NCBI RefSeq assembly: GCF_013371465.1
Contig: NZ_JABWDU010000014.1
Span: forward strand, 1-64,000
Length of the DNA stretch: 64,000 bases
From: Ensifer oleiphilus
Lineage (GTDB): Bacteria; Pseudomonadota; Alphaproteobacteria; Rhizobiales; Rhizobiaceae
Reading direction: 5' to 3'
The position numbers and the translations under genes were made by a program. The notes under the pieces are model-generated. The model did not search any database and was not told the DNA's origin. It worked only from the letters and a program-made list of their open reading frames with translations. Within the stretch, counting starts at the first letter, position 1. Each line of letters opens with the position of its first letter. Of the stretch, positions 1 to 9,656 are shown in pieces.

Positions 1-3000
1 CCCATCGCCCGAACCGTCACCGTCGTCGTCGCCATCGTCGTCACCGCCGCCGGCCGTATCATCGTCGTCATCATCGTGGTCGTTCGCTGGAACCAGGGTA
101 GGAGCTGCACCGTGGAAGGTGATCGTGTGCTGACCGCTCGCCAGCGTGGTCGTGCCATTGCCGTTGTCGGTCGCTTGATAGCTTGCCGGATCGGTACCCG
201 CCGGAATCTCCACCACGTCCTGGGCACGAAGTGTGCCGACGATGGTGTCGCGCCCGCCATTCGAGCGGAAGACGATGCGGTGAGCCGAGGTGAGGCTGGA
301 AATGTCGACGATATCATCCCCCGTCGAACCTTCGATAGTGATCGTCGAGTAGTTGAGGCTCGTGCTGTCGAAATTGCCGATGACCTGGATGGTGTCCGTG
401 CCGTTGTTGCCGCCATCGGGCGAACCATTGCCGTTGTTCGCGGTCACGTTCAGATTGCCGACGACGATTTCTTCGATGTTGTCGAGTTCGGCCACAACCG
501 TCTCGACGCCCGCCACCGTGCGGGTGATGACGATTTCGGTCGAAGCGAGGAACGCGGTGTTGAGGCTTGCTGCAAGCCCGCCATTCTGGCCGTTGGTGAC
601 GGCATAGATGCGGAACTGCTCTGCGCCCTGGACGCCCGACAGGCGATAGGTGTCGCTGCCGGTTCCACCGTCGACGATGTCTCGGCCCTCGTTGCTGGTC
701 TGGTCGATGATGTCGTCTCCGCCCATTGCGAGGATGACGTCGTTGCCGACACCGGCATTGAAGGTGTTGGCGGTGTCGCTGCCCACCAGGATTTGGCTGC
801 CGTTGCCGCTGGTGATCGGTCCCGCCGTGTCATAGCTAAGCGAGACGTTGGCGTTGTCCGCGTTGCTTCCCGTCGCCGTGTAGGTGAACTGCCCTCCGGA
901 AGTGCCGGTGGTCGGATCGGTGAGCGTCACGGAACCCGGGTTGGTGGCGAGGCTGACGCCCGTGAGGCCATTCGCGTTGGACACTGCCGTCACGTCCAGC
1001 GCGCTGTCCGGATCGCTGTCGTTGTAGAGAAATGCCCATTCCGGAATGATGATCGACACGCCGCGCGCCAGGTTCGTGACGATGCTGTCGTCGTTGGCGG
1101 CCGTCGGATCCTGAACCGGGGTGACGTTGACCGTAGCGGTCGCGACCGCGCTGTTGCGAATGCCGTCGTTGACCGTCACTGCGATAGACCGCGGTGTCGT
1201 GTTGGGATTGTCGGAGGTGTTTTCGAAGCGGACCGCATCCAGCGCCCTCTGGTAGTCCGCTGCCGTGCCGGTGCCTGAAAACTGCAGGACGATTTGGCCA
1301 TTGGCCGCCGTCTGCTGCACCGAAACGCCTGCCGGGCGGCCGTTGGCGGTCGTGGCCGTCAGGACGTCGCCGGCTGCAGCGTTCGTCAGGACCACCCGTG
1401 CCGAGACGATCTGCTCGTTGCTCGCAATTCCGGCGAGGCTCGATATGCCAACAGCCGCTTGGTCCTCGACGAAGGTGCTCGTCCAGCCCGTCGATCCATC
1501 GTCGATCGGCCGAGTGAACTGGACGTTGACGTTGTCGATGCGCACCGTCTCGTTGCCGGCGTTGACGCCGCTGAACAAGAAGCGGATCGCGGCAGTGGCG
1601 GTAAATGGCCCCGTCAGTGTCAGGCTGGCCGTGCCGTTGTTCGAGGCGTTGTTGAGCGTCTGCAGCGTGGTGAAGTTCGTGCCGTCAGTCGAATACTGCA
1701 CCTGCAGGGTTTCGCCGTTGTCGAGGTTGGCCTCCTCGTAGCTGAAGCTGAGCGTCGCCGTGCCGTTGCCGACCGTCGACAGGTCGATACCGCGGGTGAT
1801 CGATGCGCCGGGAGGGGTGGCACCCTGGGCCGCATCCTGTCGGAATTCGAGTTGCCCGGCGTTGATCCTGATCTCGCCCGTCGTTGCTTCATTTCCGACG
1901 CGGTCGGTCGCTTCGGCCCAGCCCGTGGTCCAGGGGATGGATCCGTTGGAATTGGCATAGCTCGCCGTTGCGAAGGCATCCCGGTAGTTCTGTGTCTCGA
2001 AGGCGTGCAGGTCCACGGTGGGCCCGCGCAGATCGAGCACCCGGTCGGCGAACTGGATGCGCTCGATGTTGAAAAGCCGGTCCGTGCCCTCGGCTTCGAG
2101 GTTTCTGCCGGTTTCGGGGTCGACGATGCCGACGGTCGGGTTGAGATGCGAGACGGTGACGCTGCCGTCGCTGTTATAGGTGATTTCGTAGTTCTCGAAG
2201 TCGTCGTAGTAGACGGCGGTGTCGACGTCGCCTTCATTGCCGCCGTCGAGAATTTCCCGGACGACCTGCAACTGCTTCGGCTTGATCTCGCCCGAGAACA
2301 GCCGTGACTGAATGTCGGCGATCGAGTCGATGCTGAACGGCGTCCAGATCTGGCCGCGGGAAAGATCGGGGGAGACGAGGATGCGGACATTCAGCCACTT
2401 GTCGCCGTCGATGATGTCGTTTCCGCCCATGCCGCGGATGATATCGGATCCGCCGCCGCCCAGGATGATGTCCGAGCCGTCCGACGTATCCATGACGCCA
2501 AGCAGCATCTCGCCTGCGGGGTTGATCGGGTTGCCGTTGGCATCGAGATTGTGCGGATTGTAGATCTCGAACCGTTGCAGGTGGGCGACGAGGTCGCGCA
2601 AGCCGGCGATCCGGTCGACGTTCTTTTCGAGAAGAGCATTGGAGAAGCTCTCGATCGGCGCATCGGGTTCGACCTGCGAGGCGTTGCCGTTCGGATCATA
2701 GCCGCCGATCACCACGTCGCGGCCGGTGAGCCGGTCGTCATGATCCCACCCCGACAGACCTTCGACCAGGTCGTAGCGGTCCCGGACGATGTTGTTCTGC
2801 TGGTTGACGAAGATGCTGATGTTCATGTTGGCATCGGCGCCATAGTCGTTGTTCTGGAACGACGTCCAGTCGAAGCCGGCCATGCCGTTCGAGCGGTTGA
2901 TGCCGATGCCCTGCACCATGATGTCGTCGCCGGATTCACCGTCGAAGTCGGTGTCGTTTTCGCCGGCGATCATCACGTCATGGCCGATGATGCGCGAGTT

Positions 3001-6000
3001 GAAGAACAGTTCGGAGTTGTCGCCGGTCAGCGTCGTCATGTTGCCCTGGGCTTCCATCCAGTCGTCGCCCTCGTTGCCGAGAAGGACCCCGCCGCCCGTG
3101 GGCGCCCGGATGAAGTCATTGCCCTCGCCACCGGAAATCGTCTTCTGATCCTCGCCGCCGGTCAGGACGTCTTTGCCGTCGCCACCGAAGATGAGGTCAA
3201 GGCCCATGCCGCCGTTGATGATGTCGTCGCCGGCCTCGCCCTTGATCACGTCGGCGGCCCCGATATCAGTGCCGCTGTCGGTGATGATGTCGTCGCCGTC
3301 GCCACCATGCAGATGGTCGACACCGAAGCCGCCCTCGATGCGGTCGTCGCCGCCGTCTCCCCAGATCGTGTCGTCGCCGGCACCGCCGATCAGCGTCTCG
3401 CCGGTATTGGTGCCGCCGAGGACGACATGCTCGCCGCCGGTAAACCGGAGGTAGTTCGCTGCGCGCACGACCAGCGAGGTCGTGCCGGTGATGGCGGAGA
3501 TGACGTCGGCGTCACCCGTCGGGTCGGCATTGCCGATCCCGTCGTTGTATTGCCGGGACTGGTTCATCTCGATGATGTAATCGGCCGTCTGGAACGCGGC
3601 GCCATTGGTGTGCATGCCCGAATCTTCGGTGTCGGTGTTGCGCCGGATGAGATCGGCGAAACTGTCGCTTTCCAGTTCGTTCAGCAGGTTCTGGCCCTGG
3701 GTGCGGCTCAGGTAGTAGAAGCGGTCGCCATTCTGCAGGTTCTGGATCTGCAGCTCGAACACGTAGGTGAAGGTCGAGCCGAGCATGCCGCCGAACGGCA
3801 TCAGCGCTTCGGCAAGGCCGCCGATCCAGAAGTCGACCTTGTTGAGGCCGGTTTCCCGGGCAGCCCAGCTTCCGGTCGAGTTCAGGTAGTCGAGCCTCGC
3901 CTGACGCTCCCCGGCCGTTTCCCCAGCAACGCCGAAGACCAGATCCCAGGCGGCGTCGCGCTTGGCTTCCGCGGTCGTCGCAGCGATGATTGCGTCATGG
4001 GTGCCATAGGCGGCAATGAAGTTGACGATCGAGAGCGGGTTCTTGATGTGCTGGGCGAAGTCCGCCCAACTGCTGTACGGCTTGAGATAGGTGTCGTTCG
4101 TCTGCTCGTAGATCTGGCGGCGGGCCTCGTTGAGCGAGGGCACGCCGGTTTCCCGGGCGCGCGCCATGTTGAGCGCGGCTAGGTCCAGCGGGAGGCCGAC
4201 GAGGTTGTTGCGCAGCGCGCTGGTCATGAACTCGTCGATTTCGTTGCCGACCTGTCGCGTCATGCCGCGCAGGATCGCGCCCGAGGCTGCGTGAGCGTCG
4301 ACGCCGGCGCTGTTGAAGATCACCGGGTTCAGGAATGCATCGATCAGGCCGACTTCTTCAGGGGTTGCCGCATTGTTGCTGAGCTTCAGCATCTCGACGT
4401 TCTCGGCGAGCATCGAATGGCCGAAGCGATAGACCACCTGGGCAAATTCCTCGTAGATCACCGCGTCGATCTCAACCGAGTGCGAGAACACGAACGGATC
4501 GATCTGCGGCGCAACAGCACGGACGAATTCTTCGAAGACCAGGTGCTGGTAGACCATTTCGGTCGAGAAGCGGGCCGCCTGGAAAAGGCGTTCGCCATCC
4601 CAGATCAAGCCAGAAAGATCAGTCGGCAGGCTTGTAACATCGACCAGCAGCCATTCGTTGAGCAGCGCCAGATCGCCTTCGGCCAAAAGCGTGGCCTTGA
4701 TCTCGTCCACCTGGCGGTTGTGCTCGCTGTGGAAGATCGAGTGGGTCGCCGTCAGCGCAATGTTTTCGTTGCCGCGGCCGTCGCCGACGATGAAGTGGGC
4801 GTTGAGCAGCTCGTCGTCATAAGTGAGGTTGAATCCGAACTGGTTGGGAATGATGGGATTTCCGGCCACATTGTCGGCATCCGGCAGCACAGCCACCGGC
4901 GCGGTGGCCGGGTTGCGGTCGTGGTCGATCGGTGCGCTCGGCACGGCATTGTGGGCGATGTCGTTGAGGAAGGCGCGGCCTGCGCTCAGGCTGGTCAGGG
5001 CATCGAGCGGCACGACAAGATTGCCTTCGACCGGCCCTGCCGTCGTTACCATCAGCGGTAGGCCGTTGGCCCCGCGTACGAACTCGCCATAGAGGTCGGT
5101 AACGAGAAGTGGAACGCTGTGGACGTTGAGATCGCTGAGTTCGATGCCGAGCAGCTCTCTTGCCTGCGCCTTGATGTCGGCCCATGTCGGCGGTCCGCCG
5201 TTGGCGCCCTCGAGCATCTGGCCGGTCGCCATCGGCTTTCCGCCGACGAGCACGTATTCGCGCAGGAACACCTGGTGCGAGGGGTTGGAGGTATAGACCT
5301 GGTTGAGGTCGATCCAGGGCGTGGTTTCGTTGCGATGATCGCGGATGTCATCTGAGGTGCCAACCTGGCCGTCGGCGCCGGCGTGCACGGCGTCGTTGGT
5401 CGCACGGGTGAGCACCATGAAGTTGGTCGGGCTGCCCGGCACGTAGAGCGGGTCATCCGGCTGCAGCGGAATGATGACGTTGCCGCTGCCGCCCTTGGAG
5501 GTGAGGTCGAGACCGTGATCGAAGAACTGGCCGAAGATCGTCATGAACCCGTTGAAGGAGGCGGTGTCGCCAAGGTCAGCGGCGATGTTCTTGATGAAGA
5601 CGTTGTCGCCGTCCATCGTCACGCCGTGCGAGGTGACCTCGGTAATCACGGCTGCGTCGGCGGCCGCTGCGGCAGCGACGGCGGCCGCCGTTGCGGCGCC
5701 CCCAGTCGGAATGGCATCGCGCGCCTCGATCGCATCGGCAAGGGTGTCGTTTGCCTGTGCAAGGTCGCTGCTTGCGGTGCTCAAGGCTGCGTCGGCATTG
5801 GCAAGAGCGGTGGCGGCATCTGCAGCCTCACCCTGGGCAACGCTGACCGCGCTCGACAGCACCTGCTGTTCGGCAATAGCGTCCTGCAGGGCGGAAATCG
5901 TCGCAGCATGGGCAGACTGGGCTGACCCGAGGACAGCGACCGCGTCTTCATGGTCTTCGACCGCCTGGGCATGAGCGATCTGTGCATCTTCACGGGCATC

Positions 6001-6879
6001 GACAGCCGCCGCATAGGCTGCGGCATTGGCAGGGCTCGGGTCATTCTGGAAGGCTGCGAGCGCATTGGATTCCGCCTGCTGAGCAAGGCCCAGATTGGCA
6101 AAGGCGATGTTCTTTGCTGCTTCGGCGGCGGCCGCCGCCGCTGCGGCGGATTGGCTGACGACGAGCGCGGCTGCAACAGCGGATTGCGCCGCGGTGACGA
6201 CGGGCGCTTGTGCATCGCGAGCCGAAACGGCTGACGCCAATGTTGCGTTGGCGGCATCGAGAACTTGCGCCGCGCCAACCTGTCCGGCGGCGGCCGTATC
6301 GAAGGCCGACTGCGCCGTCGCCTGCACGGCTTCGGCGTTCGAGACGACAATATTGGCAGCGGCGACAGCGGCGTCTGCATCGGCTGCAGCGTCGGCGACG
6401 GCTGCATGCGCAGCCCGCGCCACGGCCTGCAACTGCATGACTTCGCCAATGATCTGCAACGCCTGCGAGCCGGTGATACCGACGGAGGCAAGCGCGCCAG
6501 CAATGGCCGCCGGGTTGTTCAGGGATTGATCGGCCACGATGTTGGAGATCATGCGCGGCTGACTGTCGTAGACGGAACCGCTAAGGTCTGCGTAGCTGGT
6601 CGGCAGGCCGTTGCGGATGTTGGTTTCTGCGGCCGCATAGTTTGGTGTCAGCAGCCGCGCCATCACCTGGTCCGAAGAACCGAAATGCGTCATGTTCGGC
6701 TGGAAGTTGTTGTACGAGCCATCAACCGTGCGCAGGCCGTAGGGAAGCAACGGGCTTGATACGAGCTGTTCGAGCGCTGCCCGGGGGTCGGCGCCGTTCT
6801 CGATAGCCGCCGTGTGGGCCTCGGCAATCTTGATCTGTTTCAGGATGAAGTCGAGGTCGTTTCGGTTAAGCTGTACCAT
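1..6879 (-). CDS. Secreted animal-type haem peroxidase with RTX calcium-binding repeats (partial, C-terminus off the window)
   Basis: I read 2293 codons without a stop from ATG 6879, which follows the Shine-Dalgarno GGAGGG; the end lies beyond base 1. There is no Sec signal. Residues ~150-415 are an Ala-rich, probably coiled-coil insert. The peroxidase domain follows: distal-His motif GQFFDHGLDLT near 450, the NENIALTATHSIFHSEHNR block near 715, and proximal-His block VYRFGHSML near 820. RTX nonapeptides (GGAGDDTIWGDGGDD type) lie at ~1155-1250, ~1465-1490 and ~2040-2080. Cadherin/Ig-like stretches and a D/G-rich linker come last. RTX repeats imply type I secretion; the usual C-terminal signal would be off-window. 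Characterised relatives of this architecture are the Mn(II)-oxidising MopA-type peroxidases and Pseudomonas PehA; the substrate here is unknown. Confidence 0.9.
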   Translation of the reverse strand, partial: MVQLNRNDLDFILKQIKIAEAHTAAIENGADPRAALEQLVSSPLLPYGLRTVDGSYNNFQPNMTHFGSSDQVMARLLTPNYAAAETNIRNGLPTSYADLSGSVYDSQPRMISNIVADQSLNNPAAIAGALASVGITGSQALQIIGEVMQLQAVARAAHAAVADAAADADAAVAAANIVVSNAEAVQATAQSAFDTAAAGQVGAAQVLDAANATLASAVSARDAQAPVVTAAQSAVAAALVVSQSAAAAAAAAEAAKNIAFANLGLAQQAESNALAAFQNDPSPANAAAYAAAVDAREDAQIAHAQAVEDHEDAVAVLGSAQSAHAATISALQDAIAEQQVLSSAVSVAQGEAADAATALANADAALSTASSDLAQANDTLADAIEARDAIPTGGAATAAAVAAAAAADAAVITEVTSHGVTMDGDNVFIKNIAADLGDTASFNGFMTIFGQFFDHGLDLTSKGGSGNVIIPLQPDDPLYVPGSPTNFMVLTRATNDAVHAGADGQVGTSDDIRDHRNETTPWIDLNQVYTSNPSHQVFLREYVLVGGKPMATGQMLEGANGGPPTWADIKAQARELLGIELSDLNVHSVPLLVTDLYGEFVRGANGLPLMVTTAGPVEGNLVVPLDALTSLSAGRAFLNDIAHNAVPSAPIDHDRNPATAPVAVLPDADNVAGNPIIPNQFGFNLTYDDELLNAHFIVGDGRGNENIALTATHSIFHSEHNRQVDEIKATLLAEGDLALLNEWLLVDVTSLPTDLSGLIWDGERLFQAARFSTEMVYQHLVFEEFVRAVAPQIDPFVFSHSVEIDAVIYEEFAQVVYRFGHSMLAENVEMLKLSNNAATPEEVGLIDAFLNPVIFNSAGVDAHAASGAILRGMTRQVGNEIDEFMTSALRNNLVGLPLDLAALNMARARETGVPSLNEARRQIYEQTNDTYLKPYSSWADFAQHIKNPLSIVNFIAAYGTHDAIIAATTAEAKRDAAWDLVFGVAGETAGERQARLDYLNSTGSWAARETGLNKVDFWIGGLAEALMPFGGMLGSTFTYVFELQIQNLQNGDRFYYLSRTQGQNLLNELESDSFADLIRRNTDTEDSGMHTNGAAFQTADYIIEMNQSRQYNDGIGNADPTGDADVISAITGTTSLVVRAANYLRFTGGEHVVLGGTNTGETLIGGAGDDTIWGDGGDDRIEGGFGVDHLHGGDGDDIITDSGTDIGAADVIKGEAGDDIINGGMGLDLIFGGDGKDVLTGGEDQKTISGGEGNDFIRAPTGGGVLLGNEGDDWMEAQGNMTTLTGDNSELFFNSRIIGHDVMIAGENDTDFDGESGDDIMVQGIGINRSNGMAGFDWTSFQNNDYGADANMNISIFVNQQNNIVRDRYDLVEGLSGWDHDDRLTGRDVVIGGYDPNGNASQVEPDAPIESFSNALLEKNVDRIAGLRDLVAHLQRFEIYNPHNLDANGNPINPAGEMLLGVMDTSDGSDIILGGGGSDIIRGMGGNDIIDGDKWLNVRILVSPDLSRGQIWTPFSIDSIADIQSRLFSGEIKPKQLQVVREILDGGNEGDVDTAVYYDDFENYEITYNSDGSVTVSHLNPTVGIVDPETGRNLEAEGTDRLFNIERIQFADRVLDLRGPTVDLHAFETQNYRDAFATASYANSNGSIPWTTGWAEATDRVGNEATTGEIRINAGQLEFRQDAAQGATPPGASITRGIDLSTVGNGTATLSFSYEEANLDNGETLQVQYSTDGTNFTTLQTLNNASNNGTASLTLTGPFTATAAIRFLFSGVNAGNETVRIDNVNVQFTRPIDDGSTGWTSTFVEDQAAVGISSLAGIASNEQIVSARVVLTNAAAGDVLTATTANGRPAGVSVQQTAANGQIVLQFSGTGTAADYQRALDAVRFENTSDNPNTTPRSIAVTVNDGIRNSAVATATVNVTPVQDPTAANDDSIVTNLARGVSIIIPEWAFLYNDSDPDSALDVTAVSNANGLTGVSLATNPGSVTLTDPTTGTSGGQFTYTATGSNADNANVSLSYDTAGPITSGNGSQILVGSDTANTFNAGVGNDVILAMGGDDIIDQTSNEGRDIVDGGTGSDTYRLSGVQGAEQFRIYAVTNGQNGGLAASLNTAFLASTEIVITRTVAGVETVVAELDNIEEIVVGNLNVTANNGNGSPDGGNNGTDTIQVIGNFDSTSLNYSTITIEGSTGDDIVDISSLTSAHRIVFRSNGGRDTIVGTLRAQDVVEIPAGTDPASYQATDNGNGTTTLASGQHTITFHGAAPTLVPANDHDDDDDDTAGGGDDDGDDDGDGSGDG

Positions 6880-7145
6880 TTTACCCTCCGTCGGCCGTAA
6901 CGCAGCCGCGTCCGCCGGTTTTGCCAAAGTTCCACCGTCCGACGGCAGGCATCGCCTGCAGCTGTCGGCTGCAACATCGTCTGATTGTCCGATCCCTCGA
7001 TCAGGACCTTCCTGTTGATGCTCAGATGTTCGGAGGAAACGGCGCAGAAAGAAACGTCGCAAAGTCGGGCGAAATTGCCGACGAATGTCGCACCGGCAGT
7101 CAGACCACTGTCGGCGCGGCAGGTAGAATAGGACCGCAAGGGATA

Positions 7146-7161
7146 CTGGACTTAGGTCCAG
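7146..7161. promoter_or_regulatory. Perfect palindrome in the divergent peroxidase/kinase intergenic region
   Basis: CTGGAC-TTAG-GTCCAG is a perfect 6+4+6 inverted repeat inside a longer imperfect one (GGATA on the left, TATA-TCC on the right). It lies 120 bp upstream of the sensor kinase ATG and 267 bp from the peroxidase ATG. The rest of the 400-bp gap (6880-7280) shows no gene. A dimeric LuxR/NarL-type regulator, such as the one encoded next door, would fit such a site; that link is inference. Confidence 0.45.
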
Positions 7162-7280
7162 ATATAGTCCGACCCAAAGATGTTGTTCGCTGGCGCTCTT
7201 TCAATTTATGAAAATACTGCGATCATCATGCAGCAAGGCAGCATATTGAGTTTTGTGCGCGGACAATTTCGACTTCGCGC

Positions 7281-8780
7281 ATGACCCGGAGGAAGGACCG
7301 ACGCAGTTTGACCGATCTTCTGGGCGGCATAGCAGGCAATACTCCGGCGCAGGAGCGGCACCTTGATCCGGTGGAGAGCGGACGGTGGTCGTCGCCAGGC
7401 GTCTGGTTTCACCGCCAGACCTTGTCTGTACAGTTTCTGCTGGCAAGCAGCGTGCTTATCCTTCTTGCCGCGGCGGTCGCCGGCTATCTGATTTCCGAAG
7501 AGGTCTCAAAGAGCACAGCCCATGATCGGGCGGCCTCGACAGCACTTTTCATGCAGAGCATCCTGGAGCCGATGGCCCAGGAGCTGGATCAGGCGAAGGA
7601 ACTGTCGCCGGCGACGCTCGTGAAACTCGACCATCTTTTTGCTGATGAGCAATTCCGCAGCCGCTTTCCCTATTTCGAGCTCTGGCGCCCGGACGGGACG
7701 GTGGCCTATTCCACATCCAGGCAGCTGATCGGTCGCCGGTTCAACCCGCCGGCGGGGCTCGTGCGGGCCTTGAGCGGCGAGGTTGCCGCCGATTATGCCG
7801 ACCTGAGCGCCGGCGAGCACACGCTTCGCCATTTCAGCACGCGCTACCTGGAAATCTACAGCCCGGTGCGTCGAGCCGACAGTGCGGCGATCGTCGCGGT
7901 TGCCGAGGTGCATGAGGATACCGAGCTTCTGCACCAGGAAATCTTCGAGGTGCGGCTCAGCAGCTGGATCATCGTCGCTGGTGCCTCCGCCCTGATCATG
8001 CTTGGACTGTTCGGCATCGTGCATCGCGGCAGTGCAACGATCGAGCGGCAACGCCAGAAACTTCAACAGCGCGCCGACGAGGCAGAGCGGGTGTCGGAAG
8101 AAATCCGTATGCTGCGAGACCGGGCGCGCCTGGCTTCTCTGCGACTGACAGATTTCAACGAGAAGCTGACCCGCGGCATCGGCGCCGATCTTCACGACGG
8201 ACCGGCACAGCTCATCGGCTTTGCCGTCCTGCAGATCGAACCGGCGCGCCGCGCCAAAACCAAGGGAGAGCGGGAGCAATCGCTGGAAGCGATCGGCCGG
8301 ACCCTGGAGGAGGCACTTCGCGAAATCCGCATGATCGCCCGTTCGCTGCTTTTGCCCGACATCGACAGGCTCAACCTGGAGCAGGTGGTCGCGCGCGCCG
8401 TCAAGCTGCACGAAGCGCGCACGGCCACGACCGTGCTCGTCGAGACGGCTGGCGCGCGCATCGCCCTTCCAACCGTCATCAAGACCTGCGCCTATCGCTT
8501 CGTCCAGGAGGGGCTCAACAACGCCCACCGTCATGCCTCCGGCAACGATCAACAGGTGACCTGTCGCATCGATGACGCGATCTTGACGCTTAGCGTGCGT
8601 GACGGCGGAAGGCGCCCGGGCGACCCTGCCCCACAAGGCACAAGCGACGGCGGGCTTGGCATTCACGGTCTGCGCCAGCGGGTCGAAAGCCTCGGCGGCA
8701 CGCTCGAGTTCGAGCCAGGGCCGGCGGGAGCGGTATTGACGATGACGCTCGATCTTGGAGGGGGCATGCTTGATGAGTGA
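7281..8780 (+). CDS. NarL-type membrane sensor histidine kinase
   Basis: This 499-aa kinase has a cytoplasmic N-terminus, a membrane segment at ~52-72 (LLASSVLILLAAAVAGYLI), a periplasmic sensor region of ~155 residues, and a second membrane segment at ~228-250. A coiled linker leads to a HisKA_3-type phosphoacceptor, LHDGPAQLIGFAVLQIE, with the likely phosphorylated His at residue 305. The ATPase part carries NNAHRHA and the G-box GGLGIHGLRQRVESLGG, as in NarX/DegS-type kinases. Its stop overlaps the start of the response regulator gene, so the two are translationally coupled. The signal sensed is not evident. The peroxidase gene upstream is divergent and may be a target. Confidence 0.9.
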   Translation: MTRRKDRRSLTDLLGGIAGNTPAQERHLDPVESGRWSSPGVWFHRQTLSVQFLLASSVLILLAAAVAGYLISEEVSKSTAHDRAASTALFMQSILEPMAQELDQAKELSPATLVKLDHLFADEQFRSRFPYFELWRPDGTVAYSTSRQLIGRRFNPPAGLVRALSGEVAADYADLSAGEHTLRHFSTRYLEIYSPVRRADSAAIVAVAEVHEDTELLHQEIFEVRLSSWIIVAGASALIMLGLFGIVHRGSATIERQRQKLQQRADEAERVSEEIRMLRDRARLASLRLTDFNEKLTRGIGADLHDGPAQLIGFAVLQIEPARRAKTKGEREQSLEAIGRTLEEALREIRMIARSLLLPDIDRLNLEQVVARAVKLHEARTATTVLVETAGARIALPTVIKTCAYRFVQEGLNNAHRHASGNDQQVTCRIDDAILTLSVRDGGRRPGDPAPQGTSDGGLGIHGLRQRVESLGGTLEFEPGPAGAVLTMTLDLGGGMLDE

Positions 8781-9432
8781 AACGACCTCGGTCATCGTTG
8801 TCGACGACCATTCGCTGTTTCGTATGGGCGTGCTGCAGGCGCTCCAGCTGGAGGAAGGTCTTTCGGTAATCGGCGAAGGGGGCTCGAAGGCGGAAGCGCT
8901 CGGTCTTGTCGAAAGCTTGTCGCCCGATGTGGCCTTGCTCGACATCTCCATGCCGGGCAACGGCATCGAGGCCGCGCGCGATATTACCAGCCGGTGGCCC
9001 GACACCAAGGTCGTGATGTTGACCGTCTCGGAGGAGGACGACGACGTGCTCGAGGCGCTGGACGCCGGAGCCGCCGGCTATGTCTTGAAGGGCACGCCGG
9101 CACCGGAACTGGTCGCGGCCATCGTCGCGGTTGCCGAGGGACGGTCCTATATGTCCCCCAATCTCGGCATGCGGCTTTTCGGTGTTATTCGCAACAGAAC
9201 CGAGGAGCACAAGGCCGGCAAGCTGATCGATGCGCTTTCGCCCAAGGAGGAGATCGTCTTCCGTCTGCTCGGTCGCGGCTATACCAATCGCGCGATTGCC
9301 GAAGAAATGGGTGTCCAGATCAAGACGGTCAAGTTCCATGTCAGCCGGCTGCTGGTAAAGCTCGGAACGAAGAACCGGGTCGAAGCCGCCCTGATGGCGC
9401 AGCGGCATTTGAGCAATCCGGCAAAGCAGTGA
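8773..9432 (+). CDS. NarL/FixJ-family response regulator
   Basis: This 219-aa regulator has a receiver domain (acidic pocket VVDDH at 9-13, phosphorylatable Asp57 in LLDISMPG, a conserved Lys in the GYVLKG turn) and a C-terminal LuxR-type HTH (SPKEEIVFRLLGRGYTNRAIAEEMG then IKTVKFHVSRLLVKL; two stretches). I chose ATG 8773 because GGAGGGGG lies about 10 bases upstream. An in-frame TTG at 8755 would merely extend the frame into the kinase gene. The start overlaps the kinase stop by 8 bases. It probably binds DNA as a dimer after phosphorylation by the partner kinase. About 220 bp of gene-free convergent DNA follows. Confidence 0.92.
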   Translation: MSETTSVIVVDDHSLFRMGVLQALQLEEGLSVIGEGGSKAEALGLVESLSPDVALLDISMPGNGIEAARDITSRWPDTKVVMLTVSEEDDDVLEALDAGAAGYVLKGTPAPELVAAIVAVAEGRSYMSPNLGMRLFGVIRNRTEEHKAGKLIDALSPKEEIVFRLLGRGYTNRAIAEEMGVQIKTVKFHVSRLLVKLGTKNRVEAALMAQRHLSNPAKQ

Positions 9433-9656
9433 CGGCGTTCGAGCGGGTTGTCTGTTCGGCCTTTTGCCACGTTCGAACTGTGGCACATGCTGCGGCCCAG
9501 CGGCTGCAGCGTACCGGTTCGATTTCGCTGCCTGGGTTTCATGGGTCAAACCGCAATGCAGGACATAGTGAACCGCGCCGACAGCCTTAGCGACTTCGAG
9601 CGACACCCGGGTGCAACTGTTGGACGACAGGGAAACCCGACGGCAAGGTGGAAGCG

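Noticed and set aside
2380-3430. Tandem short repeats considered as CRISPR
   Set aside because: They are codons of RTX nonapeptides with variable third bases and no unique spacers.
76-4182. Long rightward frames, including 76-1278 and 2551-4182
   Set aside because: They are antisense to the RTX peroxidase, whose leftward frame has clear domains, RTX repeats and a ribosome site. Their Val/Asp/Arg-rich sequence is the reverse of GC-rich coding.
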